Below are positions 40,390-49,797 of a DNA stretch of 64,000 nt, piece by piece. The DNA comes from Enterovibrio norvegicus FF-33. Its GTDB lineage: Bacteria > Pseudomonadota > Gammaproteobacteria > Enterobacterales > Vibrionaceae. How positions within the stretch are numbered: the first letter of the stretch is position 1; every line of letters begins with the position of its first letter. The position numbers and the translations under genes were made by a program. The DNA lies in the NCBI RefSeq assembly GCF_000286835.2, contig NZ_AJYD02000001.1:1-64000 (forward strand), read 5' to 3'. The notes below the pieces were generated by a model. The model was not told where the DNA came from, made no database searches, and saw only the letters and a list, made by a program, of their open reading frames with translations.

Positions 40390-40503
40390 ATGTTCGACGC
40401 ACTGTTTACCCTGAATGAAATGACAGCGGCTGGCCCTGGCCAATTGGCAGCCGCAGCCCTTGCTGTTGTATTGGCTGTATTTAGCCTCAGCAGTGGCGCA
40501 TAA
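40390..40503 (+). CDS. Candidate 37-residue membrane peptide (YshB-like by position)
   Basis: An ATG at 40390 opens a 37-codon frame ending in TAA. The product begins MFDALFTLNEM and has a hydrophobic Ala/Val/Leu helix over residues about 19-35. A possible -10 (TACAAT, 40318-40323) lies upstream and a terminator follows 27 bp after the stop, so the unit looks self-contained. Enterobacteria have a small membrane protein, YshB, of similar size with an acidic third residue, between glnG and hemN; here the gene lies between add and hemN near ntrC. Ribosome binding site is weak (GAGATG). Homology is an inference. Confidence 0.5.
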   Translation: MFDALFTLNEMTAAGPGQLAAAALAVVLAVFSLSSGA

Positions 40504-40530
40504 ACGCTAAGAAGCGATGACGCCTGATCT

Positions 40531-40556
40531 AAAAAAGCCGCAACCGCGGCTTTTTT
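40531..40556. terminator. Bidirectional terminator between the small ORF and hemN
   Basis: AAAAAAGCCGC-AACC-GCGGCTTTTTT with T-runs on both strands. Confidence 0.9.
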
Positions 40557-40586
40557 CATTTTTAGCTCATGGCACATTGAGCAGAC

Positions 40587-41960
40587 TTAAATAACGCGAG
40601 AAAACTGCTGCTGGCGGGCTCTGTCACGCAAATAGGTATCAAAGCACATACAGATATTGCGGATCAGCAGGCGCCCTTTCAGCGTCACTTGAATATGGCT
40701 ATCGTCTACCGTCACCAAATCATCATCGATAAAGCACTTCAGTAACGCTAAATCATCAGCAAAGTATTCATCAAACACCAGTGCGTAATCGCGCTCAATG
40801 ACTTTCTTATCGAGAGAAAAATTACAAATCAGTGATTTGATCACTTCACGACGGAGCAAGTCATCGGCATCGAGCATCACGCCTTTCCACAGCGCATGGC
40901 GTTTATCTTCCACTTGCCCGTAATACTTCTTCAGTTCTTTCTGATTCTGAGCATAGCAATCCCCAATCATGGAAATGGCAGACACACCCAAACCCAGCAA
41001 GTCACAATCACCCTGCGTGGTATAGCCTTGGAAATTACGATGCAAAATACCTTCGCGTTGCGCGACCGCCAATTCATCATCAGGCAGCGCGAAATGGTCC
41101 ATGCCAATAAATTGGTAGCCAGCGCCAGTCAGAGTACTGATGGTTTGCTCAAGCATGCCAAGACGCTCTTGCGGTGATGGCAGGTCGGCATCTTTGATTT
41201 TGCGTTGCGCGGCAAACAAGGCGGGTAAGTGCGCGTAATTGAACACGGACAAACGACCCGGTTTCATCTCTACCACTTGTTTGAGGGTCTTAGCGAATGT
41301 CGCACCGTTTTGGTGCGGCAGTCCATAAATCAAATCCAGATTGGTGGAACGAAAGCCCAAGGCCTTCGCTCGCACAACCAACGCTTTGATAAAATCTTCG
41401 TCCTGTTCACGGTTTACCGCTTTCTGAACCGTTTTATCAAAATCCTGCACACCGATACTTAAACGATTGAACCCTTCTGCACGCAGATGATCCATCATGT
41501 CGAGTTCGATTTCGCGCGGATCAACCTCGATGCTTATCTCGGCATCTTCGCTCAAACGAAACTCTTGACGCAGTAGACCCATCAATCGAGTGATTTGGGC
41601 TTTTGACAGGAATGTGGGGGTACCGCCCCCCCAATGAAGCTGAGTGACATGACGATCACCTAACAAGTAGGCTCGCTGACGGATTTCAATTTCAAGCGCA
41701 TCGAGATAAGCATCGGCTTTGTGCGCATGACGAGTGATCACCTTGTTACACCCACAGTAGTAACAAAGGGTATGGCAGAACGGGATATGCACGTACAAAG
41801 ACAAATTGCGCTCAGGATACTGCGCACACGCCATATCAAATTCTGCTGGAGTGAAAACTTCGTGAAATTCCAATGCGGTCGGGTAAGAGGTATAGCGCGG
41901 CCCTGAGTAGTTATACTTCTCAATAAGCGCCTGATCCCAAATGATTTGCTGCGTAGACAT
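40587..41960 (-). CDS. hemN: Oxygen-independent coproporphyrinogen III oxidase HemN
   Basis: Radical SAM enzyme of anaerobic heme synthesis. 457 residues, equal to E. coli HemN. The [4Fe-4S] ligands are in CHTLCYYCGC (CxxxCxxC plus a fourth Cys, about 61-70), followed by the GGGTP SAM motif. ATG 41960 gives the family N terminus MSTQQIIWDQALIEKYN; 28 further upstream codons are not conserved. Downstream of yihI and DUF2489 on the same strand. Confidence 0.96.
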   Translation of the reverse strand: MSTQQIIWDQALIEKYNYSGPRYTSYPTALEFHEVFTPAEFDMACAQYPERNLSLYVHIPFCHTLCYYCGCNKVITRHAHKADAYLDALEIEIRQRAYLLGDRHVTQLHWGGGTPTFLSKAQITRLMGLLRQEFRLSEDAEISIEVDPREIELDMMDHLRAEGFNRLSIGVQDFDKTVQKAVNREQDEDFIKALVVRAKALGFRSTNLDLIYGLPHQNGATFAKTLKQVVEMKPGRLSVFNYAHLPALFAAQRKIKDADLPSPQERLGMLEQTISTLTGAGYQFIGMDHFALPDDELAVAQREGILHRNFQGYTTQGDCDLLGLGVSAISMIGDCYAQNQKELKKYYGQVEDKRHALWKGVMLDADDLLRREVIKSLICNFSLDKKVIERDYALVFDEYFADDLALLKCFIDDDLVTVDDSHIQVTLKGRLLIRNICMCFDTYLRDRARQQQFSRVI

Positions 41961-42073
41961 TTGTGTTCCCGCCAAAAATGAACAACCGGAGAGCATATTT
42001 TGACACACTCTCCGGTCGCGGATGAATCTTTCCCTTCTAGCCAAAGGGAAAACTGTTGGCTTGATCGTATCGA

Positions 42074-42571
42074 TCAGCTCGCTAACGTGCGAATCGGGGT
42101 CATTTTCGCCCCAGTAAACGCCAGTATTTCTTCCAGTTCGGTATGAATGGCCTGTTGAAGACGCGCTTCGGTTTTCATGCGTACCATGTTGTCTCGCATG
42201 CGTTCTTTCTTATCAATCGCTTTGCGCGCGTCGCCTCGGGGCATGTCCTTGACCACGTCATACAGTTCATACAATGCTGGGTAGCGCGTGGGGTAATCAA
42301 CGCGCTTCTCCCCTTGGAGGTGATCCATGATCATAAAAAGACGAATAGCCGCTTCCGAAAAATCACACTGCTCTTGCAGCGTTGCCATGGCAATCACATC
42401 CACACTTTCAATGATTTTGAGGTTACGTTTCTTAGTAGCAGCATCCATTTGCGCAGCCTGCAATTTGGTCTGATGACGTAATTTCGCCAACAGCCAGCCC
42501 GCATAGATGGCTAACCCCAGAATAATGGCACCGCCTAGTGCCAACACACCTAAAGGAAGAGTCTCCAACAT
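42074..42571 (-). CDS. DUF2489 family membrane-anchored protein
   Basis: 165 residues with one N-terminal membrane helix (about 7-28) and a helical cytoplasmic domain containing QCDFSEAAIRLFMIMDHL (about 67-84). The function is unknown. The ATG follows the yihI stop immediately (TAAATG), implying translational coupling. The yihI-DUF2489-hemN order is typical of vibrios. Confidence 0.85.
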   Translation of the reverse strand: MLETLPLGVLALGGAIILGLAIYAGWLLAKLRHQTKLQAAQMDAATKKRNLKIIESVDVIAMATLQEQCDFSEAAIRLFMIMDHLQGEKRVDYPTRYPALYELYDVVKDMPRGDARKAIDKKERMRDNMVRMKTEARLQQAIHTELEEILAFTGAKMTPIRTLAS

Positions 42572-43120
42572 TTACTCCTGATCAAATTTGACGTTTTCAA
42601 ACTCCGCCAGCAAATCATCATCGCCGCGACGTTTTGATTTCTTCGGTGTTTCTGTCTCGACTGGCTCTTCGTCTTCTTCAAACAAGCCCAGTTGGTTCAT
42701 TAACACTTCAATGCGGTCGAGTTTCTCGTCAACGTAACTTTGCAGACCAGAACCTAGCTTCTCACCGTTTTCAATACGGTCAATCAACACATTGAGTTGT
42801 GCATCATTTTCCAGCATCTCCAGCTCTTTTTCAGCGCTAACACGACGCACTTTTTTGCCTGCTGCAGATTTAGGATGTGGTTTTTGCTCAACCACCAATG
42901 GAACCGCAGTTTTGCTGCCCAAGCGCGGGTCGCGCTTTTGCTGAGCAATGCGTTGTTGCTCGACCGTACCGTCTGAATGACGAGAACCGGCTTTTAAGCC
43001 TTTGCGCTTGTTTTTACGCTTGGCTGCCAGAGCCGCAATGTCATTGTGACTTAATGAACGATCACTATATTGCGCTGGACCTTCAGAGCCAACTTTGCGG
43101 GCTTTCTTCTTGCGGGTCAT
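42572..43120 (-). CDS. yihI: Der GTPase-activating protein YihI
   Basis: Stimulates the GTPase Der and so tunes 50S ribosome assembly. 182 residues; very basic N-terminal half (MTRKKKARKVG..., KRKNKRKGLKAGSRH) and a conserved acidic C-terminal half with LNVLIDRIENGEKLGSGLQ (about 108-126). Overlaps the upstream methyltransferase gene by 4 bp (ATGA). Confidence 0.92.
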   Translation of the reverse strand: MTRKKKARKVGSEGPAQYSDRSLSHNDIAALAAKRKNKRKGLKAGSRHSDGTVEQQRIAQQKRDPRLGSKTAVPLVVEQKPHPKSAAGKKVRRVSAEKELEMLENDAQLNVLIDRIENGEKLGSGLQSYVDEKLDRIEVLMNQLGLFEEDEEPVETETPKKSKRRGDDDLLAEFENVKFDQE

Positions 43121-43779
43121 TCGTTTTTCTTCCTCAGTAAAATTACGTCGTTACCAACAAAGTCCACGTCAAGACCATCACGGCCTGCCAAGAAGCAGAA
43201 CGTTTCGCGACTGAAAAAACTCACGTGGGTTGGGTCATTCTTGTAGTGCCAATGCTTAAATGCATCAACATCAATAACGAGCTTGGTCATGATTGCCAAC
43301 CAGCCTCCAGGCTTAACCAGGCTCAATAACTGTCCCCATTCCTTGTGAGGCATATAAAAGTGTTCAATCGCTTCGGTGCAGGTAACAAAATCATAGGTGG
43401 TACCAAGTACACTATGATCCGGCATGAAATAAGGATCATACAAGACCATTTTATGCCCTGCCTCTTCTAGCATCGCGGCCAATGCCGGCCCAGGGCCACA
43501 CCCAAAGTCTAATCCTTCGAGTGGCGCACTACCGAGTTTTTCCAATAATGGATCGGCCAAGCGGCCTAAAAAACGGCGGTATCCCTCATCACTTATTTCA
43601 TTTTCATGCTGTTGATATACGGCCTCTTCTTCTTTCGGTGACAGCCGACTAGCTGGGTCGGCAAACACCAACGAACAAGGCTCGCAACGGAAGTAGCGAC
43701 GACGTTTATCCTGCTCAAAATCGACGACATGCGTCGACTGACAAAGCGGGCAATCAAGGGTCATTGAGGGTTTCTGCAC
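43117..43779 (-). CDS. Class I SAM-dependent methyltransferase with N-terminal zinc ribbon
   Basis: 220 residues. The N terminus has a four-cysteine ribbon (CPLC...CEPC, about 10-35). The SAM fold shows GLDFGCGPGPALA as motif I (about 94-106) and TCTEAIEHF as the post-II region. Substrate unknown. Translationally coupled to yihI; the link to ribosome assembly is only positional. Confidence 0.8.
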   Translation of the reverse strand: MQKPSMTLDCPLCQSTHVVDFEQDKRRRYFRCEPCSLVFADPASRLSPKEEEAVYQQHENEISDEGYRRFLGRLADPLLEKLGSAPLEGLDFGCGPGPALAAMLEEAGHKMVLYDPYFMPDHSVLGTTYDFVTCTEAIEHFYMPHKEWGQLLSLVKPGGWLAIMTKLVIDVDAFKHWHYKNDPTHVSFFSRETFCFLAGRDGLDVDFVGNDVILLRKKNE

Positions 43780-43817
43780 CAGATTGAATGGCGGAAATGT
43801 AACAGAAAGCTGGATAA

Positions 43818-44178
43818 GAAAAAAGCGACAGGCAAAGCCTGTCGCTCTAGAGCGTTCTAATGAACGGATTATACCGCTTCAATCCCTAACAGTAATGCCA
43901 CATCCCGGTGAACAAATTTCCGTTTGTATTGAGGGCGTCCTGCCGTTTTTTATTTGAGTATGACTCACAACATCCTGTCATCTTCACCATCCTGGTAGTG
44001 TCCTGACCACCGTCCAAGTGGTTGTCCGTTACCATGTGAATCCTTCACACTGTTGGTCATCCTGACGCAGCACATCCTGGTGACGAAGGCTTTCCAAGCC
44101 AAATTCCGTTTGAATCCTAATCGCAGCCCTGCGTTAGTCTTCCTGACTGTCCTTTTCCATGTCGTGTTCCCAGTCGAC
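43818..44178 (-). ncRNA. csrC: CsrB/CsrC-family regulatory RNA
   Basis: On the minus strand this 360-nt gene-free stretch has 19 GGA motifs, many as CAGGA or AAGGA in hairpin-like contexts, the hallmark of RNAs that sequester the translational regulator CsrA. It ends in a perfect terminator, AGCGACAGGC-TTT-GCCTGTCGCT followed by TTTTT (43819-43846). A -10-like TAGAAT is at 44186-44191, placing the 5' end near 44178. E. coli csrC lies between yihA and yihI; here the RNA is between engB/cytochrome c4 and the yihI operon. The gene symbol is by synteny; the exact 5' end is uncertain. Confidence 0.85.
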
Positions 44179-44441
44179 ATAAATAATTCTACGCCGATAA
44201 AAAATACAAAATAGGCGTCGACTCACATTTCAAACATACATTTTATTTTGAGAATTATTATCTAACTGAAAGGTAGGAGAAAAAAACAAAAACAGGCAAG
44301 TTTTAGGGAAGAATACTTACTAGAAGTTGGGCGATCACCTACAAAATAGCGCGTGAAAATGCTCGGCAGACATTGATATCTGAGTAACCTCAAGATGTAT
44401 AATTCAGTGTTACGTCTAATAATATTGCTCTGAATATAGAC

Positions 44442-44469
44442 GCAAAAAAGGCAGCCTCAGCTGCCTTTT
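44442..44469 (-). terminator. Terminator after the cytochrome c4 gene
   Basis: AAGGCAGC-TGAG-GCTGCCTTTTTTG on the minus strand, 23 bp after the stop. The stretch from here to the csrC promoter (44192-44441) shows no gene. Confidence 0.85.
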
Positions 44470-44491
44470 GGAAACTTAACGAGCGAACAAA

Positions 44492-45109
44492 TTAGTGCAA
44501 ACCGCCAACGTATTGGGAAATAGCGTCGATCTCTTTGTCCGACAATTTGCTAGCAACGATACGCATCATACTATTCAAGTCGTTATTACGCTTCGCATCG
44601 CGAAACGCCATTAACTGAGCTGAGACGTATTCGGCATGCTGTCCAGAAATTTTAGGAAACCCTGACAGTGATGTGCCGTTACCACGTGGACCGTGACAAG
44701 CAATACACGCCGCAATGCCGCGCTCTGAATCACCCGCCAGATAAATCTGCTCACCGAGATCAACCGACGTTTCAGGTGTCGCACCTGGCTTGGCGGTTTG
44801 TGATGCGTAGTAAGCAGCGAGATCAGACATATCCTGTTCGGACAATGATGCCACCATGCCGGCCATTACTGCATTGTAACGGCCTTGCTCTCCACCCGTC
44901 GTCATACCGAGCTTAAAATCTTGAAGTTGCTTTAACAGGTATTTTTCGTGTTGACCTGCCAGAACGGGGTTTGCCGGAATGAGACTATTGCCGTCAGGAC
45001 CGTGACATGCGGCACAAGTGGTTGATTTTGCTTTACCTGCTTCTGCATCACCCTGTGCATAGACGGTAAAACTCGCAATTAAAGTGAGTAGTAGCGCTAA
45101 TTTCTTCAT
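44492..45109 (-). CDS. Di-heme cytochrome c4
   Basis: Periplasmic or membrane-associated electron carrier feeding terminal oxidases. 205 residues: signal peptide (about 1-18, cleavage after YAQ or VYA), two heme c sites CAACH (32-36) and CIACH (about 137-141), one per homologous half, which is the cytochrome c4 layout. ATG 45109 opens at the signal peptide; 24 further codons upstream were rejected. Divergent from engB. Confidence 0.93.
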   Translation of the reverse strand: MKKLALLLTLIASFTVYAQGDAEAGKAKSTTCAACHGPDGNSLIPANPVLAGQHEKYLLKQLQDFKLGMTTGGEQGRYNAVMAGMVASLSEQDMSDLAAYYASQTAKPGATPETSVDLGEQIYLAGDSERGIAACIACHGPRGNGTSLSGFPKISGQHAEYVSAQLMAFRDAKRNNDLNSMMRIVASKLSDKEIDAISQYVGGLH

Positions 45110-45258
45110 GACATTCCATTTATAATTATCAAGCTTCCAATACCACGATGCCCACGCCATCATGATACAATCATCGAGCAAAAACCGAGCACGGTCATTT
45201 TACACAATTTCACATAAAAGTAATCAGTCGACTACATAAAGTCGAGACGGAGTTAACA

Positions 45259-45945
45259 GTGAATCCTTCACTCAACTATCGCAACACACACTTTATCACC
45301 AGTGCCCCAGATATCAGGCACTTGCCGCCTGATACCGGTATAGAGGTCGCGTTCGCGGGACGCTCTAATGCTGGTAAATCTAGCTCAATTAATCGACTTT
45401 GTGATCATAAAAGCTTGGTTAAAGTGAGTAAAACGCCGGGTCGCACACAATTGATCAACTTATTTAAAGTGGATGAGGGATGTCACATTGTCGACTTGCC
45501 GGGCTATGGCTTCGCGCAAGTTCCACTGGAAATGAAGAAAAAATGGCAAAAATCACTGGGTGAATATTTACAAAAACGTGAGCAATTGAAAGGATTGGTC
45601 GTGTTGATGGATATTCGTCACCCGCTGAGAGAGCTTGATCAGCAGCTTATCTTTTGGGCGGTTGACTGCAACTTGCCAATTTTGGCGCTGCTAACCAAAT
45701 GTGACAAACTAAAAAGTGGCGCACGTAAAGCAGAGTTAGCCAAGGTAAGAGAAGCCGCTCTAGATTTCGGTGGTAACGTACAAGTCGAACTCTACTCCTC
45801 GCTAAAAGGCATTGGCGTTGACATGCTGCGTAAGAAGCTAGATAGCTGGTATTTCCCCGTGTTTGAAATGGATGCAGAGACGACTGTCGACGCAGAAGAG
45901 AACGACGTTATCGCTACTAACGACGATTCAACGTCTAACCAGTAA
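45259..45945 (+). CDS. engB: Ribosome biogenesis GTPase EngB (YihA/YsxC)
   Basis: Essential GTPase of 50S assembly. 228 residues; G1 GRSNAGKSS (about 35-43), G2 TPGRTQ, G3 DLPGYG, G4 TKCDK. Slightly longer than E. coli YihA because of an acidic C-terminal tail. GTG start at 45259, preceded by CGGAGTTAAC. The neighbours engB-spf-polA are the same as in E. coli. Confidence 0.96.
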   Translation: MNPSLNYRNTHFITSAPDIRHLPPDTGIEVAFAGRSNAGKSSSINRLCDHKSLVKVSKTPGRTQLINLFKVDEGCHIVDLPGYGFAQVPLEMKKKWQKSLGEYLQKREQLKGLVVLMDIRHPLRELDQQLIFWAVDCNLPILALLTKCDKLKSGARKAELAKVREAALDFGGNVQVELYSSLKGIGVDMLRKKLDSWYFPVFEMDAETTVDAEENDVIATNDDSTSNQ

Positions 45946-45987
45946 CCATCTCTTTGGTAAACCATAAGCTTTGTTGGATTTCAGACA

Positions 45988-46090
45988 AATAAAACCCCAC
46001 CAGAAGGTGGGGTAACGGGAGAGAAATAGGAGGTTTTTTCTTATTCGTTATGATTTGAGTGTCATCCATAATCTCCATCTCCGCAAGTTA
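45988..46090 (-). ncRNA. Candidate third small RNA in the polA-engB interval
   Basis: On the minus strand CCCCACC-TTCT-GGTGGGG (45995-46012) is followed by TTTTATTT, a terminator that cannot serve engB, which is on the other strand and gets no T-run. Upstream is a C-rich stretch (CTCTCCCGTTACCCC). Only a weak -10-like TACTTA lies further upstream (about 46108), so the 5' end is a guess. A short open frame also runs through the region, which would be an alternative reading. Confidence 0.35.
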
Positions 46091-46277
46091 GCCCTGCCGT
46101 TACGCTAAGTATTTTTGCCTTTCTTTACAGACAGATAATGTATTCAACCTCTGTAATGCACTGATTTTTAACATCTTGATTTTCTTATATGATACTTATT
46201 TTTTGTCGATAAATATCATTCCATTCACATACTCTGCCTGATCTTTATTCTGGAAGTGAATTACAATTTTAGCGGAT

Positions 46278-46380
46278 AAAAAAAGACCGATCTGAATACT
46301 CAGATCGGTCACAAATAACGTGAAAGCCATCTGCCTAAAAAGCGTTGCAGACCACCCTAACCACATCAAGAACAAGAAGC
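46278..46380 (-). ncRNA. Candidate Spot 42-like small RNA
   Basis: On the minus strand: TATAAT (46388-46393), predicted 5' end at about 46380, and an 11-bp perfect terminator GACCGATCTGA-GTAT-TCAGATCGGTC with seven T residues (46278-46310), giving about 103 nt. It contains TAGGGT (46354-46359), a TCTGC...GCAGA hairpin, and TTTCACGTTATT (46314-46325). Spot 42, 150 bp upstream, has the same three elements in the same order and the identical 12-mer. No reading frame is supported. I recall that a second small RNA was described downstream of spf in Aliivibrio; identity with that one cannot be checked here. Confidence 0.6.
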
Positions 46381-46533
46381 AGCGGTCATTATAGCGCCGA
46401 GAACTTTAAATTAAAGTAATTACTCTAATCATGGGCGATAAATTATAACCCCTACACTGCAAATAGATTAATTCATTGTTTTTAATGGTTTTTATTCGAT
46501 AATTAAAACTGAAGAGAAAACGGGTTTTCACAA

Positions 46534-46642
46534 TAAAAAATGCCCCGGTCGACATTCATCGACCGGGGCTGCTGAATCAGCCAAATCCAATAACGTGAAA
46601 CAAAAGGTCTGAAAGATAGAACATCTTACCTCTGTACCCTAC
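46534..46642 (-). ncRNA. spf: Spot 42 regulatory RNA
   Basis: Hfq-dependent RNA that represses catabolic genes when cAMP-CRP is low. The minus strand begins GTAGGGTACAGAGG (46629-46642), continues AAGATGTTCTATCTTTCAGACC, carries TTTCACGTTATTGGATTTGG, and ends in the terminator GCCCCGGTCGA...TCGACCGGGGC followed by ATTTTTT. The 5' end and core match E. coli Spot 42 almost base for base and the 109-nt length is the same. A -10-like TATACA lies about 9 nt upstream. Location polA-spf-engB is conserved. Confidence 0.96.
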
Positions 46643-46753
46643 GTCGCTAAATGTATATCAAATGGCCGATTAAGAAAACCCTTTACGTAGTTTTTTTTCA
46701 TCAAATTATAAAAAATAGTGCTTTATGTATTCACAATGTTTCATGAAATCAAT

Positions 46754-46781
46754 AAAAAAGCCCGTCTATACGGGCTTTTTT
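46754..46781 (-). terminator. Terminator after polA
   Basis: AAAAAAGCCCG-TATAGA-CGGGCTTTTTT on the minus strand, 54 bp after the polA stop; symmetrical T-runs make it bidirectional in form. Confidence 0.9.
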
Positions 46782-46834
46782 CGTTATGAAATTTAAGTGA
46801 TTGTGTGATGGGTATCGACCATATGGTCGACTAA

Positions 46835-49630
46835 TCAGTGGGCTTGATCCCAGTTTTCGCCTGTTCCAGAGTCTGCCACGAGAGGAACTTCAAGTAAGGC
46901 GGCAGATTCCATTAACTTACAAACCTGTTGCTCAACATCCGAAAGGTGTGCGATATCGACTTCCAGCACCAATTCATCGTGTACTTGCATGATCAAAGCA
47001 ACACGACCTTCAGGCTGTTGTCCAATCCAACTGTCGACAAGAATCATCGCGCGTTTAATGATATCTGCCGCTGTTCCCTGCATCGGTGCGTTAATCGCAG
47101 CGCGTTCAGCCCCTTTACGGCGCATACCATTGCTTGAATTGATTTCTGGCAAGTGTAGTCGACGACCAAAAATAGTCTCTACATAACCTTGCTCGGCAGC
47201 CTGTAAACGCGTGGCTTCCATGTACTGACGCACGCCAGGATAACGTTCAAAATAACGCTCCATATATTGCTGCGCTTCGCCACGAGGAATTCCCAACTGT
47301 TTGGCCAAACCAAATGCACTCATGCCGTAGATTAAGCCAAAGTTAATGGCTTTAGCGCGACGGCGCATTTCACTGGTCACTTCACTAATATCAATCCCCA
47401 TCACTTCTGCCGCCGTGGCACTGTGAATGTCTTTCCCGTTGCGGAAAGCTTCAAGCAATGCTTCATCGCCAGACAGATGCGCCATAATGCGAAGCTCGAT
47501 TTGCGAGTAATCGACAGCAAGAATAGCTTTGCCCGGTGGTGCGATAAACGCCTGACGAATACGACGCCCTTCTTCATTACGAATAGGGATATTCTGCAAG
47601 TTTGGATCGGCCGAAGACAAACGACCTGTCGCAGTCACCGCTTGGTGATAAGAAGTATGCACGCGTTTGGTTTGCGGCTTCACCATCCTTGGCAGCTTGT
47701 CGGTGTAAGTCGACTTCAGCTTGGCTAGACCACGGTATTCGAGAATACATTTAGGCAGTGGGTAGTCCAGTGCCAACTCTTGCAGCACTTCTTCATTGGT
47801 TGACGGTGTGCCTGATGGGGTTTTCTTGACTACCGGCAGACCCATCTTTTCAAACAAAATGACTTGAAGCTGTTTTGGAGAGCTAAGATTGAACTCTTCT
47901 CCCGCCAACTCAAACGCTTGCTTTTCTAATTCATCAAGACGGATGGCAATTTCTTTTGATTGCGTAGCAAGCATGTCGGCATCGATCAAAACGCCATGAC
48001 GCTCCATACGTGACAACACAGGAACAAGCGGCATTTCATATTGCTCGAAGATAACTTTAAGCTTTTCGTCTTGCAGCAAATGCGCCATCAACACATTGTG
48101 TAGGCGCAAGGTAACATCCGCATCTTCCGCGGCATACGGCGCGGCTTGTTCCATCTCAATTTGATTAAACGTCAGCTGCTTTTTACCTTTACCCGCAATC
48201 TCTTCGAAACTAATGCAAGCATGTTGCAGATAGCGTAATGCCAAACTGTCCATGTCATGACGCCCAGCCACACTATTAAACACATAAGATTCAAGCATGG
48301 TGTCGTACGCAATGCCCTTCATCTCAATGTCATAACGCGCCAACACGCTCGAATCATATTTCAGGTTCTGACCGACTTTGAGTGCACCGGCATCTTCTAG
48401 CCATGCTTTCATTTCTGCCAGTACCCAGTTTCTATCTAACTGTTGTGGCGCATCGAGATAATCGTGGGCAACAGGCAAGTAAGCCGCTTCACCTTCTGCA
48501 ACGGCAAAAGAGAGGCCAACCAGATTGGCTTCCATGTAATCGAGGCTGTCAGTTTCTGTGTCAAACGCCACCACGTCAGCACTGCGCAGTTTGTCCATCC
48601 AAACGCGAAACGCTTCTTCGGTCAAAATGGTTTCGTACTTGCTGCGATCAATGCTTGCCGCTGAAAAGTTTACGTCTTCTTTTTTACCCGATGCTGAAGG
48701 CGTACCGGATGCGACCGCTCGCTCAGCGACAGCATCCATGCCAGCACTACCGCTTTGCGCTTCCGCTAACCAGCGCTTGAAATTAAGCTCAGTAAACAGC
48801 TCAACCAATTTGTCATTTTCAGGCGCACGGTTAGTCAATTGTTCGGGTGTAAACGGCAATTCACAATCTAGCTTAATGGTCGCAAGCTGATAAGAAAGAA
48901 ACGCCCCATCTTTATTATCTTCTAGTTTCTTCGCCATGGTTTTAGAACCACGGAATCCAAGGTCGGCAATTTTATCAAGGTTCGCGTATAGCTCTTCTAA
49001 TCCACCGATACCCGCGATCAAAGCCGTCGCGGTTTTATCACCTACACCAGGGACACCTGGGATGTTATCGACTTTGTCACCCATCAAAGCCAGATAATCG
49101 ATGATGTACTCTGGGCCAAAACCATATTTATCATGCACGCCTTGTGGGGTCATGATGACATTGGTCATGGTATTAATGAGAGTGACATTCTCATCCACCA
49201 GCTGCGCCATATCTTTATCACCGGTACTGATCAGAATCGGCATACTGGCCTTGGAACCCTGCACGGCAAGCGTACCGATCACGTCATCTGCTTCGACACC
49301 GTCGATAACCAGCATTGGGAATCCCATAGCTTCAATGATTTTATGCAATGGCGCTATCTGACCGCGCAGGTCATCCGGCATCGGCGGACGATGTGCTTTA
49401 TATTCGGCATACATATCGTCACGAAAGGTTTTACCTTTAGCATCGAAAATCACGGTCACATTGGATGTCGGATACTGTTTGACCAGACTACGTAGCATGT
49501 TAACCACGCCGTAAATCGCACCTGTTGGCTCGCCATTGGCGTTAGTCAAACTAGGGGATGCGTGGTACGCGCGATAAAGATAAGAGGAGCCGTCGACCAG
49601 AATCAACGGACTGTCAGAAGTCGTCGCCAT
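46835..49630 (-). CDS. polA: DNA polymerase I PolA
   Basis: Repair and Okazaki-fragment maturation polymerase. 931 residues (E. coli 928). N-terminal 5' nuclease (about 1-290, [13 protein letters not shown] and [12 protein letters not shown]), a 3'-5' exonuclease with intact [11 protein letters not shown], and the polymerase domain with motif [17 protein letters not shown], motif [20 protein letters not shown] and motif [11 protein letters not shown]. All catalytic carboxylates seen are intact. Confidence 0.98.
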   Translation of the reverse strand: MATTSDSPLILVDGSSYLYRAYHASPSLTNANGEPTGAIYGVVNMLRSLVKQYPTSNVTVIFDAKGKTFRDDMYAEYKAHRPPMPDDLRGQIAPLHKIIEAMGFPMLVIDGVEADDVIGTLAVQGSKASMPILISTGDKDMAQLVDENVTLINTMTNVIMTPQGVHDKYGFGPEYIIDYLALMGDKVDNIPGVPGVGDKTATALIAGIGGLEELYANLDKIADLGFRGSKTMAKKLEDNKDGAFLSYQLATIKLDCELPFTPEQLTNRAPENDKLVELFTELNFKRWLAEAQSGSAGMDAVAERAVASGTPSASGKKEDVNFSAASIDRSKYETILTEEAFRVWMDKLRSADVVAFDTETDSLDYMEANLVGLSFAVAEGEAAYLPVAHDYLDAPQQLDRNWVLAEMKAWLEDAGALKVGQNLKYDSSVLARYDIEMKGIAYDTMLESYVFNSVAGRHDMDSLALRYLQHACISFEEIAGKGKKQLTFNQIEMEQAAPYAAEDADVTLRLHNVLMAHLLQDEKLKVIFEQYEMPLVPVLSRMERHGVLIDADMLATQSKEIAIRLDELEKQAFELAGEEFNLSSPKQLQVILFEKMGLPVVKKTPSGTPSTNEEVLQELALDYPLPKCILEYRGLAKLKSTYTDKLPRMVKPQTKRVHTSYHQAVTATGRLSSADPNLQNIPIRNEEGRRIRQAFIAPPGKAILAVDYSQIELRIMAHLSGDEALLEAFRNGKDIHSATAAEVMGIDISEVTSEMRRRAKAINFGLIYGMSAFGLAKQLGIPRGEAQQYMERYFERYPGVRQYMEATRLQAAEQGYVETIFGRRLHLPEINSSNGMRRKGAERAAINAPMQGTAADIIKRAMILVDSWIGQQPEGRVALIMQVHDELVLEVDIAHLSDVEQQVCKLMESAALLEVPLVADSGTGENWDQAH

Positions 49631-49797
49631 AACGTTATAAGCTAACCAGAAAATGATTGATGGGCTAGGATGCCACGACTGGCGAATTCTGTTAACCCGC
49701 GATTTCGATTTCTATGGCTAAGAAAGCAAGTCACGCTTCGATTCATACCCTCACATTTATTTTCATATCGACCTACAGACTCATTATCAAACTGCCC

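Noticed and set aside
40362-40577. A 71-codon minus-strand frame between hemN and add
   Set aside because: It runs through a strong terminator hairpin and is the complement of the better-supported small plus-strand gene.
43965-44180. A 71-codon minus-strand reading frame
   Set aside because: It lies wholly within the GGA-rich Csr-type RNA and its product has no recognisable features; the RNA explains the sequence better.
45995-46012. The CCCCACC/GGTGGGG hairpin as the engB terminator
   Set aside because: The T-run is on the minus strand; on the engB strand the hairpin is followed by AACGGG.
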